NCBI GenBank assembly: GCA_018652685.1
Contig: JABIBQ010000068.1
Coordinates: 1-39,622 of the forward strand
Length of the DNA: 39,622 nt
Source: Candidatus Bathyarchaeota archaeon
Lineage (GTDB): Archaea > Thermoproteota > Bathyarchaeia > TCS64
Direction: 5' to 3'
The notes beneath the pieces are model-generated. The model did no database searches and had not been told where the DNA came from. It was given only the letters and a program-made list of their open reading frames with translations. A program made the position numbers and the translations under genes. Positions 14,079 to 23,116 of this stretch are shown one piece after another. Position 1 is the stretch's first letter. The number at the start of each line of letters is the position of its first letter.

Positions 14079-16286
14079 TTACTCCCTGACGACGAAATCG
14101 CTGGCCCTCGGTGGGTCAGGACGCATTCCCTTGCGGGTCCTTGTCTTCTTGATGATATCAAGTAGCATGCTGTCAGGTACTGGTGAGTAGTGGTCGAAAG
14201 TCATCTGCCAGAATGCGGTGCCGCTCGTTGCCGCACGCAGCTCCTGGCTCAGACCTAGCGACTCAGAGACCGGTATGAATCCCTGGACGTTGACTATAGG
14301 CCCTTCCTGCTCCACGCTCCTTATTTGACCCCTCTTCTTGCTGAGGAGGCCGGTGACGTTACCCATCTCCAGCGTTGGTACGCGGACTTGGATAAGGCTG
14401 ATCGGCTCCAACAGTGTGGGGTTTGCGCTGAGGATGCCCGCGTAAAGAGCCTGCCGGACGGCGGGCAACATCTGCGCTGGTCCACGGTGGACCGGGTCCT
14501 CGTGTAGCTTGATATCGACCATGTCGATGAGTACACCTCTAACACGCTCACCGGCGATTGGTCCCTCGTTGAGTGCCCACTGAAAGCCGCCGCTGATGTG
14601 CTGCTTGACTTCCCTGAGCCCCTGGATACCTACAGTTGAGTCGATGAGCAGGTTTGCGTTCTCGTTTACGTCGAAGACACGCCTTGCCTGTCGGGTTGTC
14701 CATCCCATCTCCTCCTTGAGTATTGCCTCACGCTTGGATGAGCTGACGATCTCGCTGAGCTCCCCCCTGCGGATTAGATCAATGATTTTTGGGTCAAGTG
14801 GGGTGAACTTGAAGAACACCCTGTTGTGCTTGTTGGGGCTCTTGCCCATGAACGGCCCTGCCTCCATTCTGATTGCCTCACGGTACACGACCATTGGCTC
14901 CGTCTGGACGATGTCCAGGTGGTGCATGGATTTCAGGTCCTTGACTGCGATCTCTAGGTGTAGCTCGCCCATCCCGCTCATCAGGTACTCACCGGTCTCC
15001 TGGTTGATGGTCGTCACCAGGTTGGGATCCTGAATGCTCATCTTCTGCATGGCATCGATGAGTTTTGGCAAGTCAGTCGGCCTCTTGGGCTCGACCGCCA
15101 CAGTTAGGACGGGATCTGACACATACTTTATTGACTCGAATGGGATTGCGGTATCTAGCAGCTCTGGGCCGACGATAGTCTCTCCTGCCCGGGCTTCTGA
15201 GAGACCCATGAGAGCAACAATGTTCCCTGCGGGGATCTCGTCTACTATTTCACGGTATGAGCCCATATAGATGCTGACTTGCTGTGCCTTTGCGGTCTTT
15301 TCTGCGCCTACCAGGTGGAGCGTGTCACCCTTACGGATGGTCCCGCTAAACACCCTGCCGGTGCTGATGACTCCCGCCTGGGGGTCAATGATAACGTTGC
15401 TGATACAGATAACCAGAGGACCATCAGGATTGACGGCCAGCATATTCTGACCCATAACAGTGTCAGTTTCTCCTTTCCATATGTGGGGGATCCTCCTGGG
15501 CTGGTGCTGATCTGGGTTTGGTAACTTGTGTACCGCCAGGCCTAGGATAGCCTCACTGAGTGGGAGCAGCTCTTGCAGTTTCTCCAGCTCGTCGTTGGCG
15601 TACATCTCCAGGATCTTTGGTAGACTAAGTCCCTTTTTCGCAAGCATGGGTAGGGTAAATCCCCACCTGTCCAATGCTGATCCGAAGGCAACCTGTCCAT
15701 CACCGGCGTGGATGGTCCACTCGTTTTTAATCTCGTCCGGACCATAGGTCTGGACTATCTCGTTGAACTTGTTTATGATTCTGAGGAGTTTCTTCTGGAT
15801 GGCATCTGCGTCCATTCTGAGCTCCTTGATGAGTCTGTCGAATTTGTTGATATAACAGACGGGCTTGACGAATTCGTCAAGGGCTACTCTGAGCCTGACT
15901 TCGGTCATGATTTGGAACTCCTCGACGGCGTCTACTAGTAGCACACAGCCGTCAAGTGCCCTCATGGCCCTGGTGACCTTTCCCGAGAAGTCTACGTGAC
16001 CGGGAGTATCAATGAGATTGATAACGTATTGTTCATCTTCCTCTTCGTAGAGTAGGCTGATATTAGCGGTTTTAATGGTGATGCCTCGCCTCTGCTCTTC
16101 CTCTAGGAAGTCAAGAGCACGTGCCTCTCCAGCCCTACCGGGGGCCATCAAGCCGGCCATAGCCAGGAGGCTGTCGCTCATGGTGGTCTTGCCGTGATCT
16201 ATGTGGGCAATGATACCAATGTTACGAACCTTCTCCTTTGTATGCATCAGCTTGAGGATTTCGTCTGTTTGCTTGAATCGTGGCAT
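14079..16286 (-). CDS. fusA: Translation elongation factor 2 (aEF-2)
   Basis: A 735-aa GTPase that drives ribosomal translocation, full length. G1 AHIDHGKTT is at residues 27-35; the switch RRGITIKTA, DTPGHVDF and NKFD motifs follow. The domain IV tip has DPVHRGPAQ, with His600 the expected diphthamide site, so a diphthamide pathway is expected elsewhere in the genome. An AAGGATAAGGA sequence lies a few nt before the ATG, and a GGGTTTAAAAGA promoter lies about 55 nt upstream. It is not in the usual archaeal rps12-rps7-fusA-tuf order: neighbours are glycerate kinase and an AbrB-PhoU regulator. Confidence 0.98.
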   Translation of the reverse strand: MPRFKQTDEILKLMHTKEKVRNIGIIAHIDHGKTTMSDSLLAMAGLMAPGRAGEARALDFLEEEQRRGITIKTANISLLYEEEDEQYVINLIDTPGHVDFSGKVTRAMRALDGCVLLVDAVEEFQIMTEVRLRVALDEFVKPVCYINKFDRLIKELRMDADAIQKKLLRIINKFNEIVQTYGPDEIKNEWTIHAGDGQVAFGSALDRWGFTLPMLAKKGLSLPKILEMYANDELEKLQELLPLSEAILGLAVHKLPNPDQHQPRRIPHIWKGETDTVMGQNMLAVNPDGPLVICISNVIIDPQAGVISTGRVFSGTIRKGDTLHLVGAEKTAKAQQVSIYMGSYREIVDEIPAGNIVALMGLSEARAGETIVGPELLDTAIPFESIKYVSDPVLTVAVEPKRPTDLPKLIDAMQKMSIQDPNLVTTINQETGEYLMSGMGELHLEIAVKDLKSMHHLDIVQTEPMVVYREAIRMEAGPFMGKSPNKHNRVFFKFTPLDPKIIDLIRRGELSEIVSSSKREAILKEEMGWTTRQARRVFDVNENANLLIDSTVGIQGLREVKQHISGGFQWALNEGPIAGERVRGVLIDMVDIKLHEDPVHRGPAQMLPAVRQALYAGILSANPTLLEPISLIQVRVPTLEMGNVTGLLSKKRGQIRSVEQEGPIVNVQGFIPVSESLGLSQELRAATSGTAFWQMTFDHYSPVPDSMLLDIIKKTRTRKGMRPDPPRASDFVVRE

Positions 16287-16335
16287 AAATAATCCTTATC
16301 CTTGAGTATAATTTGACTATAGACACCTAGAGGAG

Positions 16336-16347
16336 TCTTTTAAACCC
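16336..16347 (-). promoter_or_regulatory. TATA box for EF-2
   Basis: The minus strand reads GGGTTTAAAAGA, predicting transcription from about 16313 and a leader of about 27 nt that contains a repeated AAGGAT (16290-16302). Confidence 0.6.
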
Positions 16348-16459
16348 TTCTCAGCGTAATTACACGTAATACTGCCGGATGAATTGTATATAGGGTATTT
16401 ATTTGGATAATTACAAAATGTTGAGATAAATGCAACAATGGAAGGACAAAAGAAAGATG

Positions 16460-17518
16460 TTAGTCCTCTTCAACGAGCACTGTACAGATATCGTTCTCGC
16501 CCCACAGAACCTTGTCTATGGATATCGTGGCGATCGCAGAACTGTACTCCGCGATGATCCTTAGCTCCCAAGCAATCTCGTTAACGTGGGCAACCAGCTC
16601 AGGATCATGTTTCTGCTGGAACTCCTTGAGCAGGGATTCCTCCTCTTGGCCCACAGCGTCGTAGAGGTCAACGGCGTCGCTGGCGACCTTTAAGTCTCCA
16701 TCGAAGACGCTCTTCATGGCCTGGTCGAACATCGTGAACACGATCAGTCCAATCTGGCTGAGCCTCTCGAAAAGATCCTCATCATCGTCTGTCCTTTTCT
16801 CCTCCAGAGCTAAAATATTATTAGCAACCGCGTTGAGCCTGTCGCCGATCATCTCAAGATACCACGCGATCTGGTTGAACTCCATGACCTCCATGGGATC
16901 AACGATGCCGATGGCCTCAGATACTATCCTGTTCTGCTGGGCTGATGCGAGCAGCCTAACAAGGAGCCAGAAGATTGTGTCTGCCTCGTGCTCCCTTGCT
17001 ATGGCATCCTTGGCCAGCTCCATGTCCCTGTCCATGAGGGCGTCCATACTCTCTTTGAACATGATACTAGTGATGACGTTCAACCTTTTGATGACCGTCT
17101 CTAACGGGAAGTTCTTTGGGTCGATGCTGCACTGGAGGAGGAGATGCCTGTCGCTCTCCTCGATGATGCCGATGCCAAGCAGCCTCTGGGTCACTGCCCT
17201 GATGGCCTGGATCTGCTCTCTCATGAGACGCCTCTCAGACTCCACTCGGACCAAGTTCCGTCCAAGGACATAGTTTCCTACTATGACTCTCGCGAGCACC
17301 TTGGTGTTATCGCACAAATCGACGTGGACCACGTGGACACTGTTGTCCTCGATCTTGCTGGGTTCTGGTGTAATTCGTAGTGCTCCGTCGTTCTCCTCGT
17401 TGATGAAAACGACGTCCCCTTTCGATATACCCGTCTTCTTTGCCCAGCTCATGGGCAACGAGACGGATAAGGTTGAATAGCCGACTTTCTGTATTTTCCT
17501 AGGCTCCATTTGAATCAT
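16460..17518 (-). CDS. AbrB-PhoU fusion phosphate-signalling regulator
   Basis: A 352-aa archaeal PhoU-type protein. Residues 1-50 form an AbrB/SpoVT-like swapped-hairpin DNA-binding domain (RKIQKVGYSTLSVSLPMSWA, then ISKGDVV). The remainder is two all-helical PhoU repeats (about 115-215 and 220-340), with acidic metal-binding positions such as AREHEADTIFWLL and EIAWELRIIAEYSSAI. In archaea such fusions are usually next to pst phosphate-transport genes, which are not seen here, so the regulated target is unknown. A GAGGGG Shine-Dalgarno precedes the ATG. About 165 bp of AT-rich DNA separate it from the ECF transporter genes. Confidence 0.9.
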   Translation of the reverse strand: MIQMEPRKIQKVGYSTLSVSLPMSWAKKTGISKGDVVFINEENDGALRITPEPSKIEDNSVHVVHVDLCDNTKVLARVIVGNYVLGRNLVRVESERRLMREQIQAIRAVTQRLLGIGIIEESDRHLLLQCSIDPKNFPLETVIKRLNVITSIMFKESMDALMDRDMELAKDAIAREHEADTIFWLLVRLLASAQQNRIVSEAIGIVDPMEVMEFNQIAWYLEMIGDRLNAVANNILALEEKRTDDDEDLFERLSQIGLIVFTMFDQAMKSVFDGDLKVASDAVDLYDAVGQEEESLLKEFQQKHDPELVAHVNEIAWELRIIAEYSSAIATISIDKVLWGENDICTVLVEED

Positions 17519-17685
17519 CGATATCCCCTCATTAATCTTGAATCATATTATCTAACCATAACAAACTCATACCAAGTCGATACTGAGAATAAATTGTATT
17601 TATGGTCATTACTTGCCATTTATCAAGTATGCCATAATATAAACATAGCCATTACTGAAAATATGATATAAATTTAATATATGCC

Positions 17686-18480
17686 CTAGAAAACAGGGCC
17701 AAAGCCGAGCAAACTAGGGAACGCAGGCAAGTACAGCCTCGAGTATAACGCAGTGGCAAAGAAAGCAGTGATGACGATCAAGACCAGCTTATCGGTCCCA
17801 GTCAAACGGAGCTCATATAGGTTTGTCCTGTCCTCCGTCGCTCCGAAAGCTCTCGACTCCATGGCCTCGGCCAGCTCAAGGCTCCTCCTGATGCTGTTTA
17901 TTATCAATGGGAGAAGGATGGGGATATAGTTCCTGATCCTCTTAAGGAAGTTACCCGTATCAAGCTCAAGGCCCCTGCTTCTCTGGGCATCCATGATTGT
18001 CTGGGCCTCGTCGGCCAGGACTGGGACGAACCTGATGGCAGTGATGAAAGCGAAGTTAAACTCGTAAGGCACCTTGGCCTTCTCAAGCGCCAAGCTCAGC
18101 TTGTCTGGTGAGGTGGTTATGAAGAAGACGCTGAAGCTTGTAACCAGCACTATGAAACGCATAGTCAGCGAAAGCGTGTATTCCACAAGATCCCATGTCA
18201 GGTTCCCATCCCTGAAATAATAAAAGCTGACCATATTGGTCACGAATATGAAGCCTGATATAAACGCCGCGCCCTTGATGGACTTTGACCATTCGCTGAA
18301 CACTTTTGCCTTTAATACGAGCGGGATCTGGATGAGGAACACAAATGCAAGCGGTACGATGTGGAGGAACATAACTGAGATGGAGAAGAACACGAGGGTC
18401 ATCATGAATTTAACTCGGGGATCCAGGTTGTGGATGGCGGTGTCGCCGCGGGTAAACCGCAGGCTCTCAAGAAGGCTCAT
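17686..18480 (-). CDS. ecfT: Energy-coupling factor transporter transmembrane protein EcfT (CbiQ family)
   Basis: A 264-aa integral membrane scaffold of an ECF vitamin/metal importer. It has about five hydrophobic helices. The two coupling-helix signatures that dock on the ATPases are visible: AQRSRG and AMESRAFG, the expected A-R-G style motifs. The ATG shares its A with the TGA stop of the ATPase gene, so expression is coupled; a GTG one codon upstream is also possible. No substrate-binding S component is present in the window, so the cargo (cobalt, nickel, biotin, thiamine or other) is undetermined. Confidence 0.92.
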   Translation of the reverse strand: MSLLESLRFTRGDTAIHNLDPRVKFMMTLVFFSISVMFLHIVPLAFVFLIQIPLVLKAKVFSEWSKSIKGAAFISGFIFVTNMVSFYYFRDGNLTWDLVEYTLSLTMRFIVLVTSFSVFFITTSPDKLSLALEKAKVPYEFNFAFITAIRFVPVLADEAQTIMDAQRSRGLELDTGNFLKRIRNYIPILLPLIINSIRRSLELAEAMESRAFGATEDRTNLYELRLTGTDKLVLIVITAFFATALYSRLYLPAFPSLLGFGPVF

Positions 18481-20219
18481 CACTCGGCCTCCTCAATCTT
18501 TCTCTTTAGCAACTGGTACGCCTCATCGACATCAACGACGTCCTTGGGCAGTCCATACGACTCTAAGTCATTGAACAGTCGAGTAATCTCTGGCTGGGCG
18601 ACGCTACACTGGGCCAACAGCTCGGTCTGGTTCATGATTGATTTCGTGGACCCTTCGGCAACAACATTCCCACCGGCCATCAACACTATGTGTGGCTGGC
18701 TCTCGGCGACGAACTCCACGTCATGAGTGACTATAACTACAGTCTTACCTTGTGTCCTGAGTTGGGTTAGGAAATGACGGAGACGTTCCTTCTGCCCATA
18801 GTCCTGACCGATGGTGGGCTCATCAAGCACCAGTATGTCCGGGTCCCATGCCAGAACAGATGCGAGCGCCACTCTCTTCCTCTCCCCACCGCTGAGTATG
18901 AAGGGACTGCGCTCTCTGTACCTGTTGAGGTCAAGGAGGTTCAATGCCCAGGTCACCCTCTTTTCGATACTTTCCTCGTTCATCCCAAAGTTCCGCAATG
19001 CGAAGGCAATTTCTTTCTCCACAGACTCCTCGAAAAGCTGATCGTCTGGATTCTGGAACACGAGCCCCACCCTTCTGGCAAGCTGGGCGACGCTCTGTTT
19101 CGAAATGTCCTCGCCGTCAAGTAAGATTTCACCTTCTTTGGGCCTAAGTAAACCGTTGAAATGCTTCACCAGTGTGGTCTTGCCAGCCCCGTTCTCGCCC
19201 ATGATAGCGACATAGTCGCCGTGGTTGATTGTAAGGTCCACATCCCTCAGCGCGTGTACATTTCCAGGGTAATCGAAAACGATGTTTCTTGCCTGTATCA
19301 GAGGCGAGTGGTGATGTTCACCCACCAGATCAAGCATATCTGGCGGCAGCAACGATTTCTTACTTGTGAATTCCTTTTTCCTCAAACATGCCGTGATCTG
19401 GTCATAGAACTGGGTTGAGGTCAGAGGCAGATCTGAGAATCTCCTATCGTGGTCATCGAATCGCATGGCCAGCTCAAGAATCCTTGGAATTCCGACCCCG
19501 AGGAGCCTAGTGTCCTCCTGTGCCAATATCAAACCGGGCTTTCCATCGCTCCTCACGCGTCCCTCATCGAAGACAATGATCCTGTTGACGTACTTTGCCG
19601 CGATATCGATTCGGTGTTCGATGATTATAATGGTCATCCCGTATTCCTTGTTCAGCAGGTCTAGCACGTTGAATATGTGTTCAGCACCCACTGGGTCAAG
19701 GAATGATGTTGGCTCGTCCATGACTATGATGCTTGGGTGCATCGCCAGGACAGACGCAATAGTCAATCTTTGTTTTTGCCCACCTGATAGCTCATGAGTA
19801 GCCCTGAGCCTGAGTGAATCTATACCCGTTGTCTCGGAGGCCCAATCGATTTCCCTGTGCATCTCCGCTTTGGATATTCCAAGGTTCTCCAAACCGAAAG
19901 CGATGTCTTTCTCCACAGTGAGGGCAAAAATTTGGTTGTCTGGGTTCTGGAATATCAGGCCGATGTGCTGGGCGAGCTCCATGGTGGAGTGCTCAGAGAC
20001 ATCCAGTCCCGCGATGTGGACTGAACCGGTTAAGGTCCCGTTGTAGAACTTGGGAATCAAACCGTTTAACGACCTGCAGAATGTTGTTTTACCGCATCCG
20101 CTTGGCCCCGTCAGGAGCACGAACTCGCCGGGGTTTATGGAGAGGCATATATCCTCTATCGCCGGCTTCGAGGCGTTCGGGTATGTATATGACAGATTTT
20201 TTACTTCGACGATTCCCAA
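18480..20219 (-). CDS. ECF transporter double ATPase (two ABC domains in one chain)
   Basis: A 579-aa protein with two complete ABC ATPase domains, equivalent to EcfA1 plus EcfA2. Domain 1 has Walker A GPSGCGKT (38-45), signature LSGGQ (143-147) and Walker B MDEPT (166-170). Domain 2 has GENGAGKTT, LSGGERKRV and VLDEPTIGQD. It powers import together with EcfT downstream. The start is TTG at 20219. This is forced, because an in-frame TGA lies four codons upstream and no ATG or GTG occurs nearby. Promoter-like AACTATAATA lies about 45 nt upstream, just after the DHH gene. Confidence 0.94.
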   Translation of the reverse strand: MGIVEVKNLSYTYPNASKPAIEDICLSINPGEFVLLTGPSGCGKTTFCRSLNGLIPKFYNGTLTGSVHIAGLDVSEHSTMELAQHIGLIFQNPDNQIFALTVEKDIAFGLENLGISKAEMHREIDWASETTGIDSLRLRATHELSGGQKQRLTIASVLAMHPSIIVMDEPTSFLDPVGAEHIFNVLDLLNKEYGMTIIIIEHRIDIAAKYVNRIIVFDEGRVRSDGKPGLILAQEDTRLLGVGIPRILELAMRFDDHDRRFSDLPLTSTQFYDQITACLRKKEFTSKKSLLPPDMLDLVGEHHHSPLIQARNIVFDYPGNVHALRDVDLTINHGDYVAIMGENGAGKTTLVKHFNGLLRPKEGEILLDGEDISKQSVAQLARRVGLVFQNPDDQLFEESVEKEIAFALRNFGMNEESIEKRVTWALNLLDLNRYRERSPFILSGGERKRVALASVLAWDPDILVLDEPTIGQDYGQKERLRHFLTQLRTQGKTVVIVTHDVEFVAESQPHIVLMAGGNVVAEGSTKSIMNQTELLAQCSVAQPEITRLFNDLESYGLPKDVVDVDEAYQLLKRKIEEAE

Positions 20220-20259
20220 GGCTGGTTTTCACCGATTGTCGATACTGAACCCAGCCCCA

Positions 20260-20270
20260 ATATTATAGTT
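20260..20270 (-). promoter_or_regulatory. TATA box for the ECF transporter operon
   Basis: The minus strand reads AACTATAATAT about 45 nt before the TTG start. It lies only 10-20 nt after the stop of the DHH gene, so read-through from upstream is also possible. Confidence 0.45.
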
Positions 20271-20279
20271 TCCCCTATA

Positions 20280-21260
20280 CTATTTCAAGAGGGTCGGTTT
20301 TTTTCTTAAAAGTTCGGTTAACTCAGAGATTATTATGCGATGGTAGGACTCAACATCGCAGTTTCCGTTAAAACCAGCAGCAGTCGGATGCCCGCTCCCC
20401 TGCCCGTCCAGTAATACCGAAACCTCTTTGATTAACTCACCAAGGTGGATTGATGTTTGCTCATAGAATCTCTGGGTGCTTCTGAGGCTTGACCTTATGG
20501 TCCCCCTGTTTTCTCCTGTTACAACAGCCACATCGGCCCCGAGTGATAAGAGCCCACGCGCTCCAGATGCCTGGTATGAGCCCAATTGGCTGTAAGCTAG
20601 TATCCAGCCACCTGTTTGATAGGTCTTTGTCCTCTGAACCGCCTTGATCCGGGCTATTTTCTCAGGTAACCCATAATTTGAGTTGAATAGTTCACGAGTG
20701 GAGGACATATTCTCAGTTACTTCAAGAAGCTCAGATACAGCTCTGTATGTTTGAGCGGAGCCGATAGAGAAAAATTTACTATCGAATGTAATACCAGCCA
20801 ACAAAGCTTTCGCTACGTTGATTGAGGGTGTTAAATCGTACTCTTTGAACAGTCTGTGTACTAGCTCGGATGCCGAGCTGGCCCCCTCGTCGATCAAATA
20901 GAAATTGGATAATTCCTCGTACTCGGGATTCCTGCTGTGATGATCAATAATGAGGAGATTTTCACTTTGTCTGACCTTTTCCTCCCATTCCCCCAACTGG
21001 TTGAGACTCCCGGTATCAACGACAATTAGGGTATCGTGGGAGCCGGTATATTTCTCTCTGATCTCAAGTCCAATCATCTTGATGATACGCGCGGAGAGGG
21101 TGCTAATATCGGCAGGCATGATACAACTGACTTTACTGGAAGGGGATAACCTCTCTACGAGTTCCTTTGTCCCAGCGGCAGCTCCTATTGCATCAGGGTC
21201 TGCATTATGGTGGCTGAGGATAACAACTTCACTGCCGATTAGATCAATGAACGTACCCAT
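20280..21260 (-). CDS. DHH/DHHA1 family phosphoesterase
   Basis: A 326-aa DHH-superfamily phosphoesterase like the nanoRNase/pAp phosphatase and archaeal single-strand nuclease groups. Metal-binding motifs are in order: HHNADPDA (I), VVDTGS (II), IIDHHSRN (III, the DHH), and the C-terminal DHHA1 substrate motif GSGHPTAAG. A GTG at 21269 would add three residues and has an AGGT upstream; the ATG at 21260 fits the promoter spacing better. It follows the prefoldin gene by about 40 bp on the same strand. The substrate (short RNA, pAp or cyclic dinucleotide) cannot be read from sequence. Confidence 0.9.
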   Translation of the reverse strand: MGTFIDLIGSEVVILSHHNADPDAIGAAAGTKELVERLSPSSKVSCIMPADISTLSARIIKMIGLEIREKYTGSHDTLIVVDTGSLNQLGEWEEKVRQSENLLIIDHHSRNPEYEELSNFYLIDEGASSASELVHRLFKEYDLTPSINVAKALLAGITFDSKFFSIGSAQTYRAVSELLEVTENMSSTRELFNSNYGLPEKIARIKAVQRTKTYQTGGWILAYSQLGSYQASGARGLLSLGADVAVVTGENRGTIRSSLRSTQRFYEQTSIHLGELIKEVSVLLDGQGSGHPTAAGFNGNCDVESYHRIIISELTELLRKKPTLLK

Positions 21261-21301
21261 GGTAGACACTAGAATACCTGTTGGTTAAAATGTTTAGAGG
21301 A

Positions 21302-21661
21302 TTATTGAGTGGGCATACCCAGCTCTTTCTGGAGGGTCTCCTGAATGGAGGTCATCTTCTCCTTGGTCTTGTCCTCCTGCTTTGCTAGAACTTTGAGCCT
21401 CATCACCAAGAACTCCATCCGGTCGTCAAGCTCCTTGACTACGTCATCCTTTGGCTTTTCCACAAGAACGGCACCAACTGACTTGAACACTTTGGAGTCG
21501 GAAGAAACGTCCTTTAAGGTCTCAAGAGCCTTCTCTGACTCCATCTTTTCCATCTCGATTCGCTGTTTCTGAACAAGTAATTGCTGGTACGTGCTCTGGA
21601 GGTTCTGCAGTCTCTGCAGCCGCTCCTGAACCTGAGGCGGAAGTTGTCCCATGTTTGACAT
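21302..21661 (-). CDS. pfdB: Prefoldin beta subunit
   Basis: A 119-aa prefoldin beta, part of the hexameric (alpha2beta4) archaeal chaperone that passes unfolded proteins to the thermosome. The protein is two long coiled coils (about 5-50 and 75-113) joined by the hairpin KVFKSVGAVLVEKPKDDV, the class beta signature. It is in tandem with the DHH phosphoesterase gene, an arrangement I believe is common in archaea. Confidence 0.95.
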   Translation of the reverse strand: MSNMGQLPPQVQERLQRLQNLQSTYQQLLVQKQRIEMEKMESEKALETLKDVSSDSKVFKSVGAVLVEKPKDDVVKELDDRMEFLVMRLKVLAKQEDKTKEKMTSIQETLQKELGMPTQ

Positions 21662-21775
21662 TATTATCTCTGGTTAAACGATGACCCTACGCTAAAAGTG
21701 TTATCAATTCAAGTATTTACACGAATACAGAATTTATTACATGTTTTTTCAATAAATATGAATGAAGAAAATAGA

Positions 21776-21792
21776 AAAAGAAGAAAAAGGGA
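21776..21792 (-). terminator. Stop-proximal terminator of the acyl-CoA dehydrogenase gene
   Basis: Directly after the TAA stop the minus strand reads ATCCCTTTTTCTTCTTT and continues T-rich. It is the same unit as after EF-2. Confidence 0.5.
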
Positions 21793-23001
21793 TTATCTGG
21801 TCTTCGTCCAGTTCCTTCCGAGGGTCTCGCGGCTGATAACGATCTTCTGGATGTTTGCCGCTCCCTCCGCGCCGATGCAGTAGCTCATAACGCCTCTGAG
21901 TCCCATCTCCAGTGGGCACTCCTGGGTGTAACCGTAGGCACCATGCCAGTACATCACACGCCTGAATACGTCAAGGGCATGGTGAGGTGCAAGGTACTTG
22001 ACCATTGACAAGTACTTTGATACCTCAAGTGCAGAGAACCTTCCATTCTTGTATTTCTCGTCAAGCATCCAAGCAGTCTTGTAGATGAGTGACTTGATAG
22101 CCTCATGGTGTGCGACCATGTCCGCTAGGTCGAATTGGATTCCTTGGTATTTTGCCAGTGGCTGACCAAAAGCCTCGCGCTCCTTAATGTAATCCATTCC
22201 GATTTCAAGTGCCCTTTGGGATGCACCGATGCAGCTTGCAGACACCAGCACCCTTGCCGCGTCAAAGCCCTCCATGGTGTTATAGAAGCCCCGGTTTGTT
22301 TCTCCTAGTTGGTACTCCTCAGGAATGTGTACGTCGGTCATCTGGAAACCGCCTGTGCTGATGGCCATCCTGCCCATGTTCTCGAATCTCTTGGTGATCT
22401 CAACACCCTCGTAATTTAGTGGTACGAAAGCAGCAGTCATTCCTCGATGGCCATCCTCTCGCTTGGTAAAGCCTGATACGAAGTATCCACCGTCTAGGTC
22501 AACGGCCTCTGCAGTTCCACTGATGTAGCATTTTTCTCCGTTAAGGTTCCAGCCGCCGTCCTTGTGTGGTACGAGGTTGGTTTTGAACCCGGCTACGTCG
22601 CTTCCGCCGCCTGGCTCAGTTACGCCGATGCCCAGGAAGCCGTTCCCTGAACCTGCGCGCCTGATGTATTTTTCCTTGACCGTCTCGCTTGCCAGTTTGT
22701 TGATTACATATCCCCAGCTTGCCTGAACAAGGTAAAAGACAGGAGCGGCGACGCTGATGTCTGCGTACCCTAGCTCCTCAGCTCCAATAGTTGCTGTGAC
22801 CCAGTCGGCTCCTGATCCACCGTCTTCCTCTGGAAGTGTGAGACAGAGCAGCCCAAGATCACCCATTCCCTTGATGAGTTTCTTTGGCAGCTCGTGGTTT
22901 GTATCGTTCTGCCTTACCTGCTCAAGTGTCAAGTTCTTTGCTAGCCATTCGTTAACGGCCTCGCGGAACAGATCCTGTTCCTCGCTGAATGTAAAATCCA
23001 T
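21793..23001 (-). CDS. Acyl-CoA dehydrogenase
   Basis: A 402-aa FAD flavoenzyme of the acyl-CoA dehydrogenase family, which introduces a 2,3-double bond into acyl-CoA and passes electrons to ETF. The N-terminal helical domain, the beta-domain signature GIGVTEPGGGSDVAGFKT (residues about 131-148) and the C-terminal flavin-binding REAFGQPLAKYQ and WHGAYGYTQECPLE are all present. Glu379, in GAEGAANIQ, sits at the usual catalytic-base position. No etfAB or CoA ligase is nearby. Acyl-chain preference is unknown. Monocistronic, divergent from the saccharopine-dehydrogenase-like gene. Confidence 0.94.
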   Translation of the reverse strand: MDFTFSEEQDLFREAVNEWLAKNLTLEQVRQNDTNHELPKKLIKGMGDLGLLCLTLPEEDGGSGADWVTATIGAEELGYADISVAAPVFYLVQASWGYVINKLASETVKEKYIRRAGSGNGFLGIGVTEPGGGSDVAGFKTNLVPHKDGGWNLNGEKCYISGTAEAVDLDGGYFVSGFTKREDGHRGMTAAFVPLNYEGVEITKRFENMGRMAISTGGFQMTDVHIPEEYQLGETNRGFYNTMEGFDAARVLVSASCIGASQRALEIGMDYIKEREAFGQPLAKYQGIQFDLADMVAHHEAIKSLIYKTAWMLDEKYKNGRFSALEVSKYLSMVKYLAPHHALDVFRRVMYWHGAYGYTQECPLEMGLRGVMSYCIGAEGAANIQKIVISRETLGRNWTKTR

Positions 23002-23116
23002 GGTTGTTTGACTTCGCTTTTGGAAATTTAAGCTCTTCTACATCGGTCGATGTAATAGTCGGTATCAATCGTTGATTCTAAATATTCCCACTCCGAACCT
23101 CTATCAGGTATATTCC

